Source of the DNA: an uncultured Oscillospiraceae bacterium
GTDB taxonomy: Bacteria > Bacillota > Clostridia > Oscillospirales > Oscillospiraceae
DNA: 44,035 bases
Direction: 5' to 3'
Assembly (NCBI GenBank): GCA_947630645.1
Contig: CANRIF010000008.1
Span: 1-44,035 of the forward strand
Each line of letters begins with the position of its first letter. Positions within the stretch are counted from its first letter, which is position 1. Positions 9,074 through 16,929 of the stretch are shown here, in pieces. The notes under the pieces are model-generated. The model did no database searches, was not told where the DNA came from, and was given only the letters and a program-made list of their open reading frames with translations. Made by a program: the position numbers and the translations under genes.

Positions 9074-9495
9074 TTTTCGTACTTGGCCGTGGCCCTGCGG
9101 ATCTTGGCCAGCTTCTTGTCCAAACGCCTTTTCGTGGTCTGCTCGATCAGGCTCCCGATGCCCTCCAGCACCTTCTCAAAATACAGGTCGCCGTCCTTCG
9201 TCACCGTCAGCGGCCCGCACTTGGCGAAGATGCCCTCGGCCACCGGGCCGCCCAGCAGCACATCGAACTGCCCGGCGATGTCGTCCGCCAGCTTGTTCAT
9301 CTTCTCCAGCCGCTGCTCGCCATCCGCCGCGTCATATTCCAATCCACTGAAAAACTCCGCCGCCGCACCGTAGCGTTTGAGGATGTTGGAGTCGGCGGGG
9401 TTGAAGTCGAACCGGCCGATCACCTGGCCCCGCTCGTCCTCCAGCTCCACCGTGACCGCCCCGGTCTGCACCTGCAGCTTCATCACGTCTGCCAT
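9070..9495 (-). CDS. Tail assembly chaperone (gpG-like)
   Basis: 141 residues, charged. Beta-rich N-terminus (LQVQTGAVTVELEDERG) followed by helices with DADGEQRLEKMNKLADDIAGQFD-type character and a very basic end. Placed between the major tail protein and the Gp15-family gene, where siphophages encode the first tail chaperone. AAAGGAGAAAAGA precedes the ATG. The 125-bp gap upstream of it holds an interspersed hairpin repeat. Confidence 0.7.
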   Translation of the reverse strand: MADVMKLQVQTGAVTVELEDERGQVIGRFDFNPADSNILKRYGAAAEFFSGLEYDAADGEQRLEKMNKLADDIAGQFDVLLGGPVAEGIFAKCGPLTVTKDGDLYFEKVLEGIGSLIEQTTKRRLDKKLAKIRRATAKYEK

Positions 9496-9519
9496 TTCTT
9501 TTCTCCTTTACGATCTACG

Positions 9520-9573
9520 CCTCCCCTGTGCAAGGGGAGGTGGCTCCGGCGTCAGCCGGAGACGGAGGGGTTG
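9520..9573. repeat. Interspersed double-hairpin repeat, copy 1
   Basis: A hairpin with arms CCTCCCCT (9520-9527) and AGGGGAGG (9533-9540) around GTGCA is followed by a second one, CTCCGGC/GCCGGAG (9545-9562), and ends in GGAGGGGTTG. A near-identical unit lies at 16432-16484. Such units look like the REP/MITE-like repeats scattered in Oscillospiraceae chromosomes. The remaining gap (9574-9631) holds another purine/pyrimidine hairpin (about 9595-9625) just beyond the major tail protein stop. Confidence 0.75.
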
Positions 9574-9631
9574 CCGCCGCCGTCAGACGCCGACAAGGGA
9601 GAGGGATATCGCATCCCCCTCCCCTGTCCGC

Positions 9632-10153
9632 TCACGCCTCCGGCAGCGCCCCGGCCGTAAAGACGGGCTTTCCGGCCTTCATGCTCTCGGCGGAAACATA
9701 GCCCGCCTCGCTGGCGCCGTCCTCGCTGACGGTGAAGGGGATATTGAGCCCCTCCGTGCCGCCGCCGTAGCTGTTGGGCTTGACCATGACCTCCCGGAGC
9801 CACGCCCGGTGGTTGGCGGCCTTGGCGTCCTCCACCACCACCTCCAGCATCAGCGTCTTGCACGCATCCCCCTTCAGCCGTCCCATGGCGATGTCCCGCA
9901 CCTGCGGGTACAGCTTCTTGTCCGGGTCGGCGTAAAATGGGTCCGCCTCCATGCTGGGGGCGTAGCCGTTATCCTTGGTCTTGGTCTGGCCCAGGATATT
10001 CTTGATCTGCTCGGTGTCGGAGTTGAGTTCCACGCTCATCTCCTCGATGTCGTCGCCGATGATCTCGAACTCGGCCTCGGCCGCCTCGCTCACCTTGGTG
10101 TGGAAGCCCGTGTCCAGATAGTGACCCAGGGCCTCCCGTTCCAGCTTTGCCAT
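9632..10153 (-). CDS. Major tail (tube) protein
   Basis: 173 residues from the ATG 7 bases after GGAGGT; the in-frame ATG five codons earlier is part of that ribosome site. Acidic N-terminal half (VSEAAEAEFEIIGDDIEEMS) and a beta-rich C-terminal half, matching the size and position of siphophage tube proteins. Located between the tail terminator candidate and the tail chaperones. It would be the most abundant tail protein. Confidence 0.75.
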   Translation of the reverse strand: MAKLEREALGHYLDTGFHTKVSEAAEAEFEIIGDDIEEMSVELNSDTEQIKNILGQTKTKDNGYAPSMEADPFYADPDKKLYPQVRDIAMGRLKGDACKTLMLEVVVEDAKAANHRAWLREVMVKPNSYGGGTEGLNIPFTVSEDGASEAGYVSAESMKAGKPVFTAGALPEA

Positions 10154-10171
10154 CTTTTTTACCTCCAATGA

Positions 10172-10684
10172 TCAGTTTGATGTAAACACCGTCTCGTATC
10201 GGGCGGCCAGTCCCACCGCCCATGTCTCCGTCTGATGCTCGTCCCGCTCCTGCAGATAGGCGGGGGTCTGGAATGAGAGATCCAAAAACCGCCGCCCGCC
10301 GGCCAGCGGGGGATAGGCCTCCAGCCGCCACGTCCGGCCGTCCGCCGTCACGCTCTGGCGGGCCAGCCACCGGCCCAAGTCGTCCAGCTGCTCCTTGGCG
10401 CAGACCCGCCGGTCCTCGGTGAGGCCCCCGGCCCGGTAAAGCACGGCGAACGGGTAGCGGCACACCTGCCGGACCCGGCCCGTGACGGAGCGCGTCTCGC
10501 TCTCCACCACCGCGCCGTCCCCGGGGAACAGGGCCATCCCGCCCCGCTCGCCCAAGGTGGCGAAGGCAACGCTCTCGTTCCCGGCCAGGCCGGGGAACTG
10601 GTTCACCAGCGCCAGCACCGCCTCGGTCACGGCGGAGAAGCCCTCCATGTCGTATTTGATATCGCTGTTTTTCTCGTCCATCAT
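10172..10684 (-). CDS. Tail terminator / minor capsid protein candidate
   Basis: 170 residues, starting at an ATGATG that overlaps the stop of the gene before it. N-terminal helix (FSAVTEAVLALVNQFPGL) followed by mixed alpha/beta with YPFAVLYRAGG, the layout of Minor_capsid_3/gpU-like tail terminators that cap the tube. Its place, right before the major tail gene, supports this. A longer upstream extension in the same frame only reads through the preceding gene. Confidence 0.65.
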   Translation of the reverse strand: MMDEKNSDIKYDMEGFSAVTEAVLALVNQFPGLAGNESVAFATLGERGGMALFPGDGAVVESETRSVTGRVRQVCRYPFAVLYRAGGLTEDRRVCAKEQLDDLGRWLARQSVTADGRTWRLEAYPPLAGGRRFLDLSFQTPAYLQERDEHQTETWAVGLAARYETVFTSN

Positions 10685-11148
10685 TTCCCATCCAAAACGC
10701 GCTGCACCTCGGCTACCCAGCGTTGCAGCCGCATTGCCTTGGCGTACTCGAACCACGCGGGCCTCGCCCCGGCGGCAGCGTAGTGCAGGTCACGGTCCGT
10801 CGCCGTCAGCTTCGCGCCCCGCTCGAACCGGGGCCCCACACCGGCGATCATCCTTGGTCCCCGGCCGGTGGCGGCGTCCACCATGGCCTTTCCCCTGTAT
10901 AGGTACTCGCCCATCGGCCCCACGCCCGCCCAGATCATCCCCGACCCGGCGGCGTTCCGGTTGGCGGCCCGTGTCCGCTCCCGGAACCCGCCGGTGCCGG
11001 AGGGCATATAGGGCAGCATATCCTCCGCCGCCATTTCATGCAGCCGCTCATAGGCCCGCCCGGCCCGCCGGGAGGTCCTGGCCATATCCAGCCTTGCCCG
11101 CACGCCATTCTCTCTGAAGGCGAACCCTCTGAACCGTATCCCGTTCAT
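10681..11148 (-). CDS. Minor capsid / head-tail connector protein (Minor_capsid_2 type)
   Basis: 155 residues, basic. Contains a YMPSGTGGFRERTRA segment and GPMGEYLYRGKAMVDAATGRGP, the pattern of the phage Minor_capsid_2 family (head-tail junction, gp10-like position). The ATG at 11148 lies inside a 23-bp sequence that is repeated at 11277-11299; before that insertion the start probably overlapped the stop of the upstream adaptor gene, as elsewhere in this operon. Confidence 0.75.
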   Translation of the reverse strand: MNGIRFRGFAFRENGVRARLDMARTSRRAGRAYERLHEMAAEDMLPYMPSGTGGFRERTRAANRNAAGSGMIWAGVGPMGEYLYRGKAMVDAATGRGPRMIAGVGPRFERGAKLTATDRDLHYAAAGARPAWFEYAKAMRLQRWVAEVQRVLDGK

Positions 11149-11299
11149 CTGCCCGTCACCTCGTCGTCGCTGCGCCCGCTAAGCTTCGCCGGCCTGTGCG
11201 GCCGGCATCCGCCCGCTTGGCGCGCTCCTCCTCTCCCCGCAGGAAACGCTTCGCTGATCTCCTGCGGGGTCCCCTTCCGTTCATCTGCCCGTCACCTCG
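11141..11299. repeat. 113-bp hairpin insert flanked by a 23-bp direct repeat
   Basis: The 23 bases starting CCGTTCATCTGCCCGTCACC occur at 11141-11163 and again at 11277-11299. One copy holds the start of the Minor_capsid_2 gene and the other the stop of the adaptor gene. The 113 bp between them contain a palindrome GCCGGCC/GGCCGGC (about 11189-11206) and a hairpin with arms CCCCGCAGGA and TCCTGCGGGG (about 11237-11271). It looks like an inserted mobile hairpin element that duplicated its target and kept both genes intact. Confidence 0.8.
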
Positions 11300-11724
11300 A
11301 AATGGGGCAGGGCGTCGTAGCGGCACACGGCGGCCACGGCGTACACGTCGTCCCGCTCCCGGCACAGCCCGTCGTAGAACCCGCCGGGCCACTGGCCGTC
11401 GTCCACAGGCGCCGCCCCGTCCCACGGCCCGGTAATGAAGAAGTCGAACTCGTCCCCCGGGGCGAAGGTGACGTACATCTCCGGCGTCTCGACCCTGCGC
11501 CACAGGCGGGGCGGCAGATAGAGCTTGCCCGCCACCGTCGGGGCGCCCTCCGCGCGGAAATAGGGGATCAGCGCCGCCGCCCGGCCGCCCGGCGTCCAGC
11601 CGTACCGGCCAGGCCCGGCGGCGTCGGCCTGGTCCACGTGGACGCCCTCGATCACCGTGGGATACCACAGCACCTTCCCGCTCTCCGTCCTGCGGTTGAA
11701 CACCGTCACCGTGTCCTTGTACAC
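11281..11724 (-). CDS. Head-tail adaptor/stopper candidate
   Basis: 147 residues starting MYKDTVTVFNRR. The beta-rich fold, the early VTVFNRR strand, GPWDGAAPVDDGQ and the C-terminal CRYDALPHFEVTGR give the look of a small head-completion (stopper) protein; I recall similar Clostridia prophage proteins in the DUF6751 group, unverified. It sits between the gp6-like connector and the Minor_capsid_2 gene. Its stop lies in the 23-bp duplicated sequence. Confidence 0.65.
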   Translation of the reverse strand: MYKDTVTVFNRRTESGKVLWYPTVIEGVHVDQADAAGPGRYGWTPGGRAAALIPYFRAEGAPTVAGKLYLPPRLWRRVETPEMYVTFAPGDEFDFFITGPWDGAAPVDDGQWPGGFYDGLCRERDDVYAVAAVCRYDALPHFEVTGR

Positions 11725-11744
11725 GAAATCACCTCACCTTATAT

Positions 11745-11822
11745 GGCCCCCTTGTGCAAAGGCCTTGAGATCCCTACCTCTTCGGCCCCCTTGTGCAAAG
11801 GCCTTGAGATCCCTACCTCTTC
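11745..11822. repeat. Two exact tandem 39-bp units
   Basis: Two identical 39-bp units (11745-11783 and 11784-11822) begin GGCCCCCTTGTGCAAAGGCC. Each is the head of the repeat that follows at 11823, truncated and multiplied. They lie wholly in the spacer between the connector and adaptor genes. Confidence 0.85.
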
Positions 11823-11878
11823 GGCCCCCTTGTGTAAAGGGGGCTGTCAGCGCCTCTGCGCTGACTGGGGGATTGTTA
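11823..11878. repeat. Interspersed double-hairpin repeat, C-run variant
   Basis: Arms GCCCCCTT and AAGGGGGC around GTGTA, then CAGCGC/GCGCTG, then ACTGGGGGATTGT. Same plan as the units at 9520 and 16432 but with a different stem sequence. The final ACTGGGGGATTGT is repeated once more at about 11898-11910, so 11745-11908 is almost entirely repeat DNA. Confidence 0.7.
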
Positions 11879-11908
11879 TCCTGCCTTCACCGGGGTACTG
11901 GGGGATTG

Positions 11909-12349
11909 TCACCCCACCTTCATCGGATAACGCCCCGCGTACAGCAGATTCACCCCGTTTCCGTCCGGCACCCCGGCCAGATACCGCTCCACGGTCTTGC
12001 GTATCTGCTCCCGGCCCCGCTCCGGCCCGGCGCTGGGCGCGGCATAGCTGACGCTCTCGTTCCCGGCGGTGACGGCGGTGACCACCCCGCCGGACACGCC
12101 GCCGCCCGGGTGTTCCACCCAGCTCTCCGCCCGCTCCTGCCGCCACAGCAGATGCACCAGCGCCGCCTGGCACCGCTCCACCGCCTGGGCCGCCTCCGGC
12201 TGGGTGGGCGGGGCGGCGGAGAGTTTGTTCACCCCGTCCGCCCCGGTGACGGCCCGCTCCACGATGCGCCGGGCCTCCCACCGAAGCCGCTCATAGCCGC
12301 TCTCGTCCGGCCCATCCGGGTAGAGCGCGGCGTACTGCTCCCAGTCCAT
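11909..12349 (-). CDS. Head-tail connector (gp6-like DNA packaging protein)
   Basis: 146 residues from the ATG at 12349 that overlaps the capsid stop (ATGA). The first part (MDWEQYAALYPDG followed by a helix ending VNKL) is helical and matches the small gp6/gp15-like connectors that sit after the capsid gene in siphophages and form the ring below the portal. A longer in-frame extension only reads through the capsid gene. Assignment rests mostly on order and size. Confidence 0.65.
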   Translation of the reverse strand: MDWEQYAALYPDGPDESGYERLRWEARRIVERAVTGADGVNKLSAAPPTQPEAAQAVERCQAALVHLLWRQERAESWVEHPGGGVSGGVVTAVTAGNESVSYAAPSAGPERGREQIRKTVERYLAGVPDGNGVNLLYAGRYPMKVG

Positions 12350-13206
12350 CACGCGCCGATGGTGGCCTTCACCACGCCGTCCAGCTTCTCCGCCATCAGC
12401 TTCATGCCGCACACCACGGTGTCGGAGGCGGTCATGTTGGTGTAATCGGCGGCCTCATGGATGCCGATGTATCCGGTGTCGTCGCTGGTGAACTGGAAGG
12501 CCTCGCCCAGGTCCGCGCCGTTTACGGGGATGTAGTACAGCACCAGGTTGTCCTTGGCGGTGGCGTACACGGTCCCCTTGGGCACGCTGGCGTTGAGGAT
12601 GACGGTGCCCAGACCCATGAAGCTCTCCACGTAGCTCAGACCGAAGGCGGTCTGCATACTGACGGGGGCGCTGGCCAGGTAGTCGGCCACATCCAGCGGG
12701 TTCATGAAGTACACGCAGGGCACCGCGTCGTCGTCGAACAACACCTGGAGCTGGCCCCAGGCCTGGGCGACAGCCTGCTGGAACGTCTCGCCGGAGGCGG
12801 TGCCGGTCCCGGTGGCCAGAAAGTCAAAGAAGTCCTTACGCACGCTCTTCTGCACGTCCCGGAGCATCTCGTCGGTGACCATATCCACGGCCTGATCGTA
12901 CCCCCGGTCGATGATGGCCTCGGCGGTGGCGGCCTTGCGCCACTTCTTCAGGGTGATCTCGCCGCAGGCCACGGCCTCGGTCTGGTACTTGCTCAAGGGG
13001 ATAGTCTCGCCCTCCCCCACCGCGCCGGACGCCAGGGTCCCGGTGGCCTTATAGGCCTTGAGGACCGCGCCGGCCTGCTTGGGGACCTTGCGGGTGACGC
13101 CGATGGCCTCCATGAGCTTGCCGATGGACCCGGCGAAGGCGCTGACGAACTCGATCTCCCGCACCCGCTGCAGGTCGCTCTGCTGAATGATGTTTTCCTC
13201 TGCCAT
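12349..13206 (-). CDS. Major capsid protein
   Basis: 285 residues starting MAEENIIQQSDL, with AAGGAGAATTGAC before the ATG. N-terminal helix, then GEGETIPLSKYQTEAVACGEITLKKWRKA (an E-loop/spine-like stretch), RGYDQAVDMVTDEMLRDVQKSVRKDFFDFL (long spine helix), and a beta-rich A/P-domain with CVYFMNPLDVADYL and the C-terminal MKLMAEKLDGVVK. This is the typical layout of N4-gp56/HK97-fold capsids of Clostridia prophages. Preceded by a small scaffold-like gene with one base between. Confidence 0.85.
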   Translation of the reverse strand: MAEENIIQQSDLQRVREIEFVSAFAGSIGKLMEAIGVTRKVPKQAGAVLKAYKATGTLASGAVGEGETIPLSKYQTEAVACGEITLKKWRKAATAEAIIDRGYDQAVDMVTDEMLRDVQKSVRKDFFDFLATGTGTASGETFQQAVAQAWGQLQVLFDDDAVPCVYFMNPLDVADYLASAPVSMQTAFGLSYVESFMGLGTVILNASVPKGTVYATAKDNLVLYYIPVNGADLGEAFQFTSDDTGYIGIHEAADYTNMTASDTVVCGMKLMAEKLDGVVKATIGA

Positions 13207-13207
13207 G

Positions 13208-13453
13208 TCAATTCTCCTTTTCAAAAAGATTCAGATGGTCTGCGATGGCGGCCCGGCGCCGTTTCCGGTCCGGGATCGCCATGATCTGCTCTCTTGTCAG
13301 CTCGGACCCGTCCTCCCCCGCCATCCTGGCGGTGAACCTGGCCCGGCCCGTCTGGGCCTCCCGCTCCGCCTCGGCCAGGATGGCGTCCACGGCGGCCTCG
13401 GGCAGTCTTGCGCCGTCCCCCAAGTCCAGCGCCTGCAAAAACTCACGCTGCAT
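13208..13453 (-). CDS. Short capsid scaffold-like protein
   Basis: 81 residues, highly charged and helical, with GGAGGAAAGGAT before the ATG. It lies directly upstream of the capsid gene, where scaffolds are encoded. The C-terminal REQIMAIPDRKRRRAAIADH resembles the end motif seen in phage proteins in this position. It is much shorter than typical scaffolds (150-200 residues), so it may be a minimal scaffold or a capsid-assembly helper. No frame extending it is visible in the repeat DNA upstream. Confidence 0.6.
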   Translation of the reverse strand: MQREFLQALDLGDGARLPEAAVDAILAEAEREAQTGRARFTARMAGEDGSELTREQIMAIPDRKRRRAAIADHLNLFEKEN

Positions 13454-13489
13454 ATCCTTTCCTCCCATTCTGTGATGTTGTCCCTCTCC

Positions 13490-13800
13490 GCGTCGGGCGG
13501 TGTCCCGGCCTTTTATATCGACGAGCGCACCGCCCAGTTTCCGGCGGCGGGCGGTGTCCCAGCCCGCACGTCGACGAGCGCAGCGAGCCTGTGCGGCTGG
13601 GATACCGTCCGCCGTCGGCTATGCTTTCCCCTCCCCGCGGCGGACGGTGTCCCGGCCCGCACGTTGACGAGCGCAGCGAGCCTGTGCGGCCGGGATACCG
13701 TCCGCTGCCGGCTATACTTTTTCCTTCCCGCGCCGGACGGTGTCCCGGCCTTGCACGTTGACGAGCTAAGCGAGCCTGTGCGGCCGGGATACCGCCCGCC
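13490..13800. repeat. Array of long-hairpin repeats (one degenerate, three full copies)
   Basis: Units at 13546-13613, 13637-13707 and 13731-13800, each about 70 bp and about 92 bp apart. The left arm runs CGGACGGTGTCCCGGCC and the right arm GGCCGGGATACCGTCCG; the shared centre is GTTGACGAGCGCAGCGAGCC. The arms pair to a stem of more than 20 bp. A degenerate copy lies at about 13490-13545. Two further copies flank terS at 16993-17171. The whole 362-bp gap between the portal and scaffold genes is this array; no gene is seen in it. Confidence 0.85.
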
Positions 13801-13815
13801 GCGGGCCCTTGCACC

Positions 13816-15165
13816 TCACCCTCTCGCCGCTTCCTCCACGGCGCGGGCCTCCTCCTCGGAGAAGCCCTCGAACTTCACCAGGTAGTACCAGAACGGCGCC
13901 CGCCCATCGGCCACATAGCCGTACCACCGGGCCCGGTCCTCCTCCCGGTTATAGGTGACATCCCCGAAGTCGTAGGTGACCTGATGCTCCCCCGCCGGGG
14001 CCAGTTCATAGGCGTCCGCGAACCGGTTCAGGGCATAGATGAGCCCGTCCAGCGCGCTCACCACCTTGTCCCGCACATCCTTCACCAGTTGGATGGTGCG
14101 CCGATCGTCGGCCTCCACCTGGGTAGCGGTCACCATCCCGGTGCGCTGGTTGAAGACGAAGTAGCCGTTGGAAAAGCCGCACTTGAACCCGATCTGGCTC
14201 AAGAGGGCGTCGATCCCCTTCAGCCGCATCTCGGTGTTGAGGGCGGGGTTGATCTCCTGGTAATACTCCGCCGCGCCGGAGCCGAATGCCCGCTTGATGA
14301 ACCGGGGAAGCTTGATCCGCCGCGCCCCGCCCACCGGCGCGCCGGCCTGTTCGGTGAGCCGGTCGTCCAGCAGCGCCAGCCGGCGGCTGTCGTATATCTC
14401 CGCGGCGTTGCGGCTGTACGCCACGTCCAGGTCTCGCAACTCCTCCAGCGCGTCGGCGAACACCGGCGCCCCCAGGGGCGAGGCGGGGTCCAGCCCATTG
14501 GCCCCGGGCATCCGCAGCACGCCGAACAGCGGCCGCGCCACCCCCTCGGCGGCCACGTCCTCCGCCAGTCCCGCCCAGGGCGTGGCCCCGATGGGCGTCG
14601 GCACGCCCCGGTCCCCCGGCGTATCCCCCGCGAAGCACCGGTTGCTCACCGCGTACCGCCCGTCGGCCAGGAATCGGTGGTACTCCAGCCGGGTGAGATA
14701 CTTCCCCCGCGCCTGGTCGTACCGCGCGCTCTGGAACACCGCCCCGGTCACATTCCCGCCGTCGGTGTCGGTGATAATGAACCGGTCCGGCGTCAGCAGG
14801 TCCACGTCCTGTCCGTTGGGTTTGAGGATGACCGTCCCCCACGCGCAGCCGTACTCCACCCAATGCCGCAGGTTGCCGCGGCATTTGTCTACCTCATTTT
14901 GCAGCCACGCGGCCCGCTCCGAGCCGCTCACCGTGACGCCCGCCCCCAGGGTCGCGAGCCTCGCCGTCTCGGCGCAGACGCTCCGCGCCATATTCACCGT
15001 CCGCACGCTGTTCTCCGGGTCCGGGTCCACCCAGTCGGGTCTCCCCTCATACACCGCCGCGCACCGGCGGACCAGCCGCTCCGCCTGCCGGTCCCCCACG
15101 GGCCGGACGCCGAAGGCCTCCCGCGCCCGCTCCGCCAGGCGCCCATCGTATGCTCTCGTTGTCAT
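13816..15165 (-). CDS. Phage portal protein (SPP1 gp6-like)
   Basis: 449 residues. Matches the Gp6-like portal family: N-terminal RLVRRCAAVYEGR, VNMARSVCAETARLATLG, WVEYGCAWGTVILKPN, LLTPDRFIITDTDGG, the clip/stem region and a C-terminal RTIQLVKDVRDKVVSALDGLIY helix. Forms the dodecameric DNA-entry ring at one capsid vertex. Its ATG overlaps the terminase stop (ATGA) with GAGGTGCG as ribosome site. A MuF-type minor head gene, common after such portals, is not present; the space is occupied by repeats. Confidence 0.9.
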   Translation of the reverse strand: MTTRAYDGRLAERAREAFGVRPVGDRQAERLVRRCAAVYEGRPDWVDPDPENSVRTVNMARSVCAETARLATLGAGVTVSGSERAAWLQNEVDKCRGNLRHWVEYGCAWGTVILKPNGQDVDLLTPDRFIITDTDGGNVTGAVFQSARYDQARGKYLTRLEYHRFLADGRYAVSNRCFAGDTPGDRGVPTPIGATPWAGLAEDVAAEGVARPLFGVLRMPGANGLDPASPLGAPVFADALEELRDLDVAYSRNAAEIYDSRRLALLDDRLTEQAGAPVGGARRIKLPRFIKRAFGSGAAEYYQEINPALNTEMRLKGIDALLSQIGFKCGFSNGYFVFNQRTGMVTATQVEADDRRTIQLVKDVRDKVVSALDGLIYALNRFADAYELAPAGEHQVTYDFGDVTYNREEDRARWYGYVADGRAPFWYYLVKFEGFSEEEARAVEEAARG

Positions 15166-16394
15166 GCCATCGCACCTCGTCTGTTATAAAGTGATTCGTA
15201 GGCGTACCGCAGCGCCGATATGGCGTGGTCGGCCCGGTCGGGGTAGCCGCTGACCAGGTTCCCCTCCCGGTCCCGGGCGTACTCGTATCGGGTGATCTCC
15301 CGCCACGCCCCCGGCGTCCTGGCCGGGTCGATGACCAGGGTCCGGCTCTGGAGCCACTTGAACCCGTAGTCCACGCTCCCCGGCCCCTTCACCGCGCCCC
15401 GGGCTGGCAGCCCCATGTCCCGCCAGTCGGCGATGCTCTTCGGCTCGGCGCTGTCGCAGGTGACGGGGTAGTCCCCATACCCCCGCTCCCGCACCCACTG
15501 GGCCGTCTCCCGGTTGCTCTTGAAGTTTACATAATATTCATCCAGCAGGAATATCCGCTCCTGGGCCGCATCGTACCCGGTCCGCAGGAACGCGAACTTG
15601 TCCGGGTACCAGCCCCAGTCGGCCCCCTGGAAGATGCGGTCCATCCGGCCGGCCTCGTCCTCCGGGATAGGGCGCACCTCCAGCTTTTGGAACACGCTGG
15701 CCCCGGTCCCCACGGCCTCGCCCAGGTACTCGTGCCGGTACGCCCGCTCGTCCCGGGCCTTCAGCCGCTCCGCCTGGGCGAAGAACGCCTCCCCCAGCCA
15801 GGCGCGTGGCGCGTCCAGGTAGGTGCTGCGGTGGCACATCCGGTCCGGCTGTTCCTCCGCCGAGTCGACGTTGGCCCAGTTGTCCCGGGACAGGGGCGGG
15901 TTGTAGCTGGCGAAGCACCAGAACCGTTCCCCGCCCCGCATGGTGGATTGAAGGATACTTCGTATCTCTTCCCGGCCGCTGAATTGGTCCTTTTCCTCGA
16001 AGTGGGTGACGGCGATGTAGCCGAAGGGGGCCTTGACGGACTTGAGTTTCATGGGATCGTCCGCGCCCCGGAAGAGGATGCGCTGCCCGGTGGGGCGGTA
16101 TATCAGCTCCAGCGGGGAGAGCCTGGCCCCCCACAGCGGCCCCATCCCCAGCTTGTCCGCCGCCCACATATACTGGGCGAACACGCTGTCCCGCAGGGTG
16201 TTGCCCACCTTTCGCATCACCAGCGCGTGGGTGCCGGGGTTCTGGACCAGCAGAAGCGGCACCAGCAGCGAGACGGCGGAGCTTTTTAGGCTCCCCCGTC
16301 CCCCCGCCAGATCATAAAAGGTATGTCCGTGCCTAAACACGTCCCCCGCCAACTCATAAAACGCCGGACCTAACACGTCGCTCAACCGCACCAT
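15162..16394 (-). CDS. terL: Terminase large subunit (PBSX type)
   Basis: 410 residues. ATPase domain with a Walker A variant GGRGSLKSS (31-39) and the YIAVTHFEEKDQF Walker B/catalytic region; C-terminal RNase H-like nuclease with acidic residues in QGADWGWYPD, VTCDSAEP and DRADHAISALRYA. The phage-terminase/PBSX family cuts concatemers and drives packaging, often by a headful mechanism. ATG preferred over a GTG one codon upstream, with AAGGACGG ahead. All key residues are intact, so packaging activity is plausible. Confidence 0.92.
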   Translation of the reverse strand: MVRLSDVLGPAFYELAGDVFRHGHTFYDLAGGRGSLKSSAVSLLVPLLLVQNPGTHALVMRKVGNTLRDSVFAQYMWAADKLGMGPLWGARLSPLELIYRPTGQRILFRGADDPMKLKSVKAPFGYIAVTHFEEKDQFSGREEIRSILQSTMRGGERFWCFASYNPPLSRDNWANVDSAEEQPDRMCHRSTYLDAPRAWLGEAFFAQAERLKARDERAYRHEYLGEAVGTGASVFQKLEVRPIPEDEAGRMDRIFQGADWGWYPDKFAFLRTGYDAAQERIFLLDEYYVNFKSNRETAQWVRERGYGDYPVTCDSAEPKSIADWRDMGLPARGAVKGPGSVDYGFKWLQSRTLVIDPARTPGAWREITRYEYARDREGNLVSGYPDRADHAISALRYAYESLYNRRGAMA

Positions 16395-16431
16395 CACACA
16401 CCGTCCTTATCACGCCGCCAACGGGCCAAAG

Positions 16432-16484
16432 CCTCCCCTGTGCAAGGGGAGGTGGCGCAGCTTGCGCCGCGCCGGAGGGGTTGT
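16432..16484. repeat. Interspersed double-hairpin repeat, copy 2
   Basis: Shares CCTCCCCTGTGCAAGGGGAGG (described by arms CCTCCCCT and AGGGGAGG) and the GGAGGGGTTG end with the unit at 9520; the inner hairpin differs (GGCGCA/TGCGCC). It fills most of the 113-bp gap between terS and terL. Confidence 0.78.
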
Positions 16485-16507
16485 CACCGCCATAGCCGAG
16501 ATACACT

Positions 16508-16927
16508 TCATACATCCACGATCACCGTCACGCCTTCGTCCTCCGCGCTCTCCGTCTTCTCCTTGGGATGCTCCTGCCACTTGTCGCCCCGCCGGTTGTT
16601 GAGCCAGTACATCTGCGCCCGCAGGTCCCCGCCCAGCGCCTTGTCCAGCAGTGCGGCCTCCACCTGGTAATCCACCAGCTCCCGGCCCTTTTTCAGCGCC
16701 TGGGCCATCTGGGGATACTTCTTTTGCCACTTGTAAAACGTGCTGATGCTGATGCCCATCTGCCCGGCGATCTGTTCTCTTGTCAGGCCGTCCCTGGCCC
16801 AGCCCTCCAACAGGGTCAGCCCGTCCTCCTCCAGCCACTTTTCCGCACGCTCCAACCCTGCTCCCCCCAAAAAAGACCCCGGCGGTCGCCCGCCGGAGCC
16901 ACATCCATTTTTCACTGTGCCCAGCAT
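16508..16927 (-). CDS. terS: Terminase small subunit
   Basis: 139 residues. Residues ~40-75 hold a helix-turn-helix (WARDGLTREQIAGQMGISIS then FYKWQKKYPQ) of the DNA-recognition type found in small terminases, followed by a helical oligomerisation region (YQVEAALLDKALGGDLRAQM) and an acidic C-terminus. First gene of the late operon. Ribosome site before the ATG is weak (GGGTGT). The motif ACCCGTAAACGGT lies only a few bases upstream of the start, so expression is probably controlled right there. Confidence 0.85.
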   Translation of the reverse strand: MLGTVKNGCGSGGRPPGSFLGGAGLERAEKWLEEDGLTLLEGWARDGLTREQIAGQMGISISTFYKWQKKYPQMAQALKKGRELVDYQVEAALLDKALGGDLRAQMYWLNNRRGDKWQEHPKEKTESAEDEGVTVIVDV

Positions 16928-16929
16928 AC

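Noticed and set aside
13490-13800. Regular ~92-bp repeats that could suggest a CRISPR array
   Set aside because: The conserved part is a long hairpin, gaps are not unique spacers of uniform length, and no cas gene is present.
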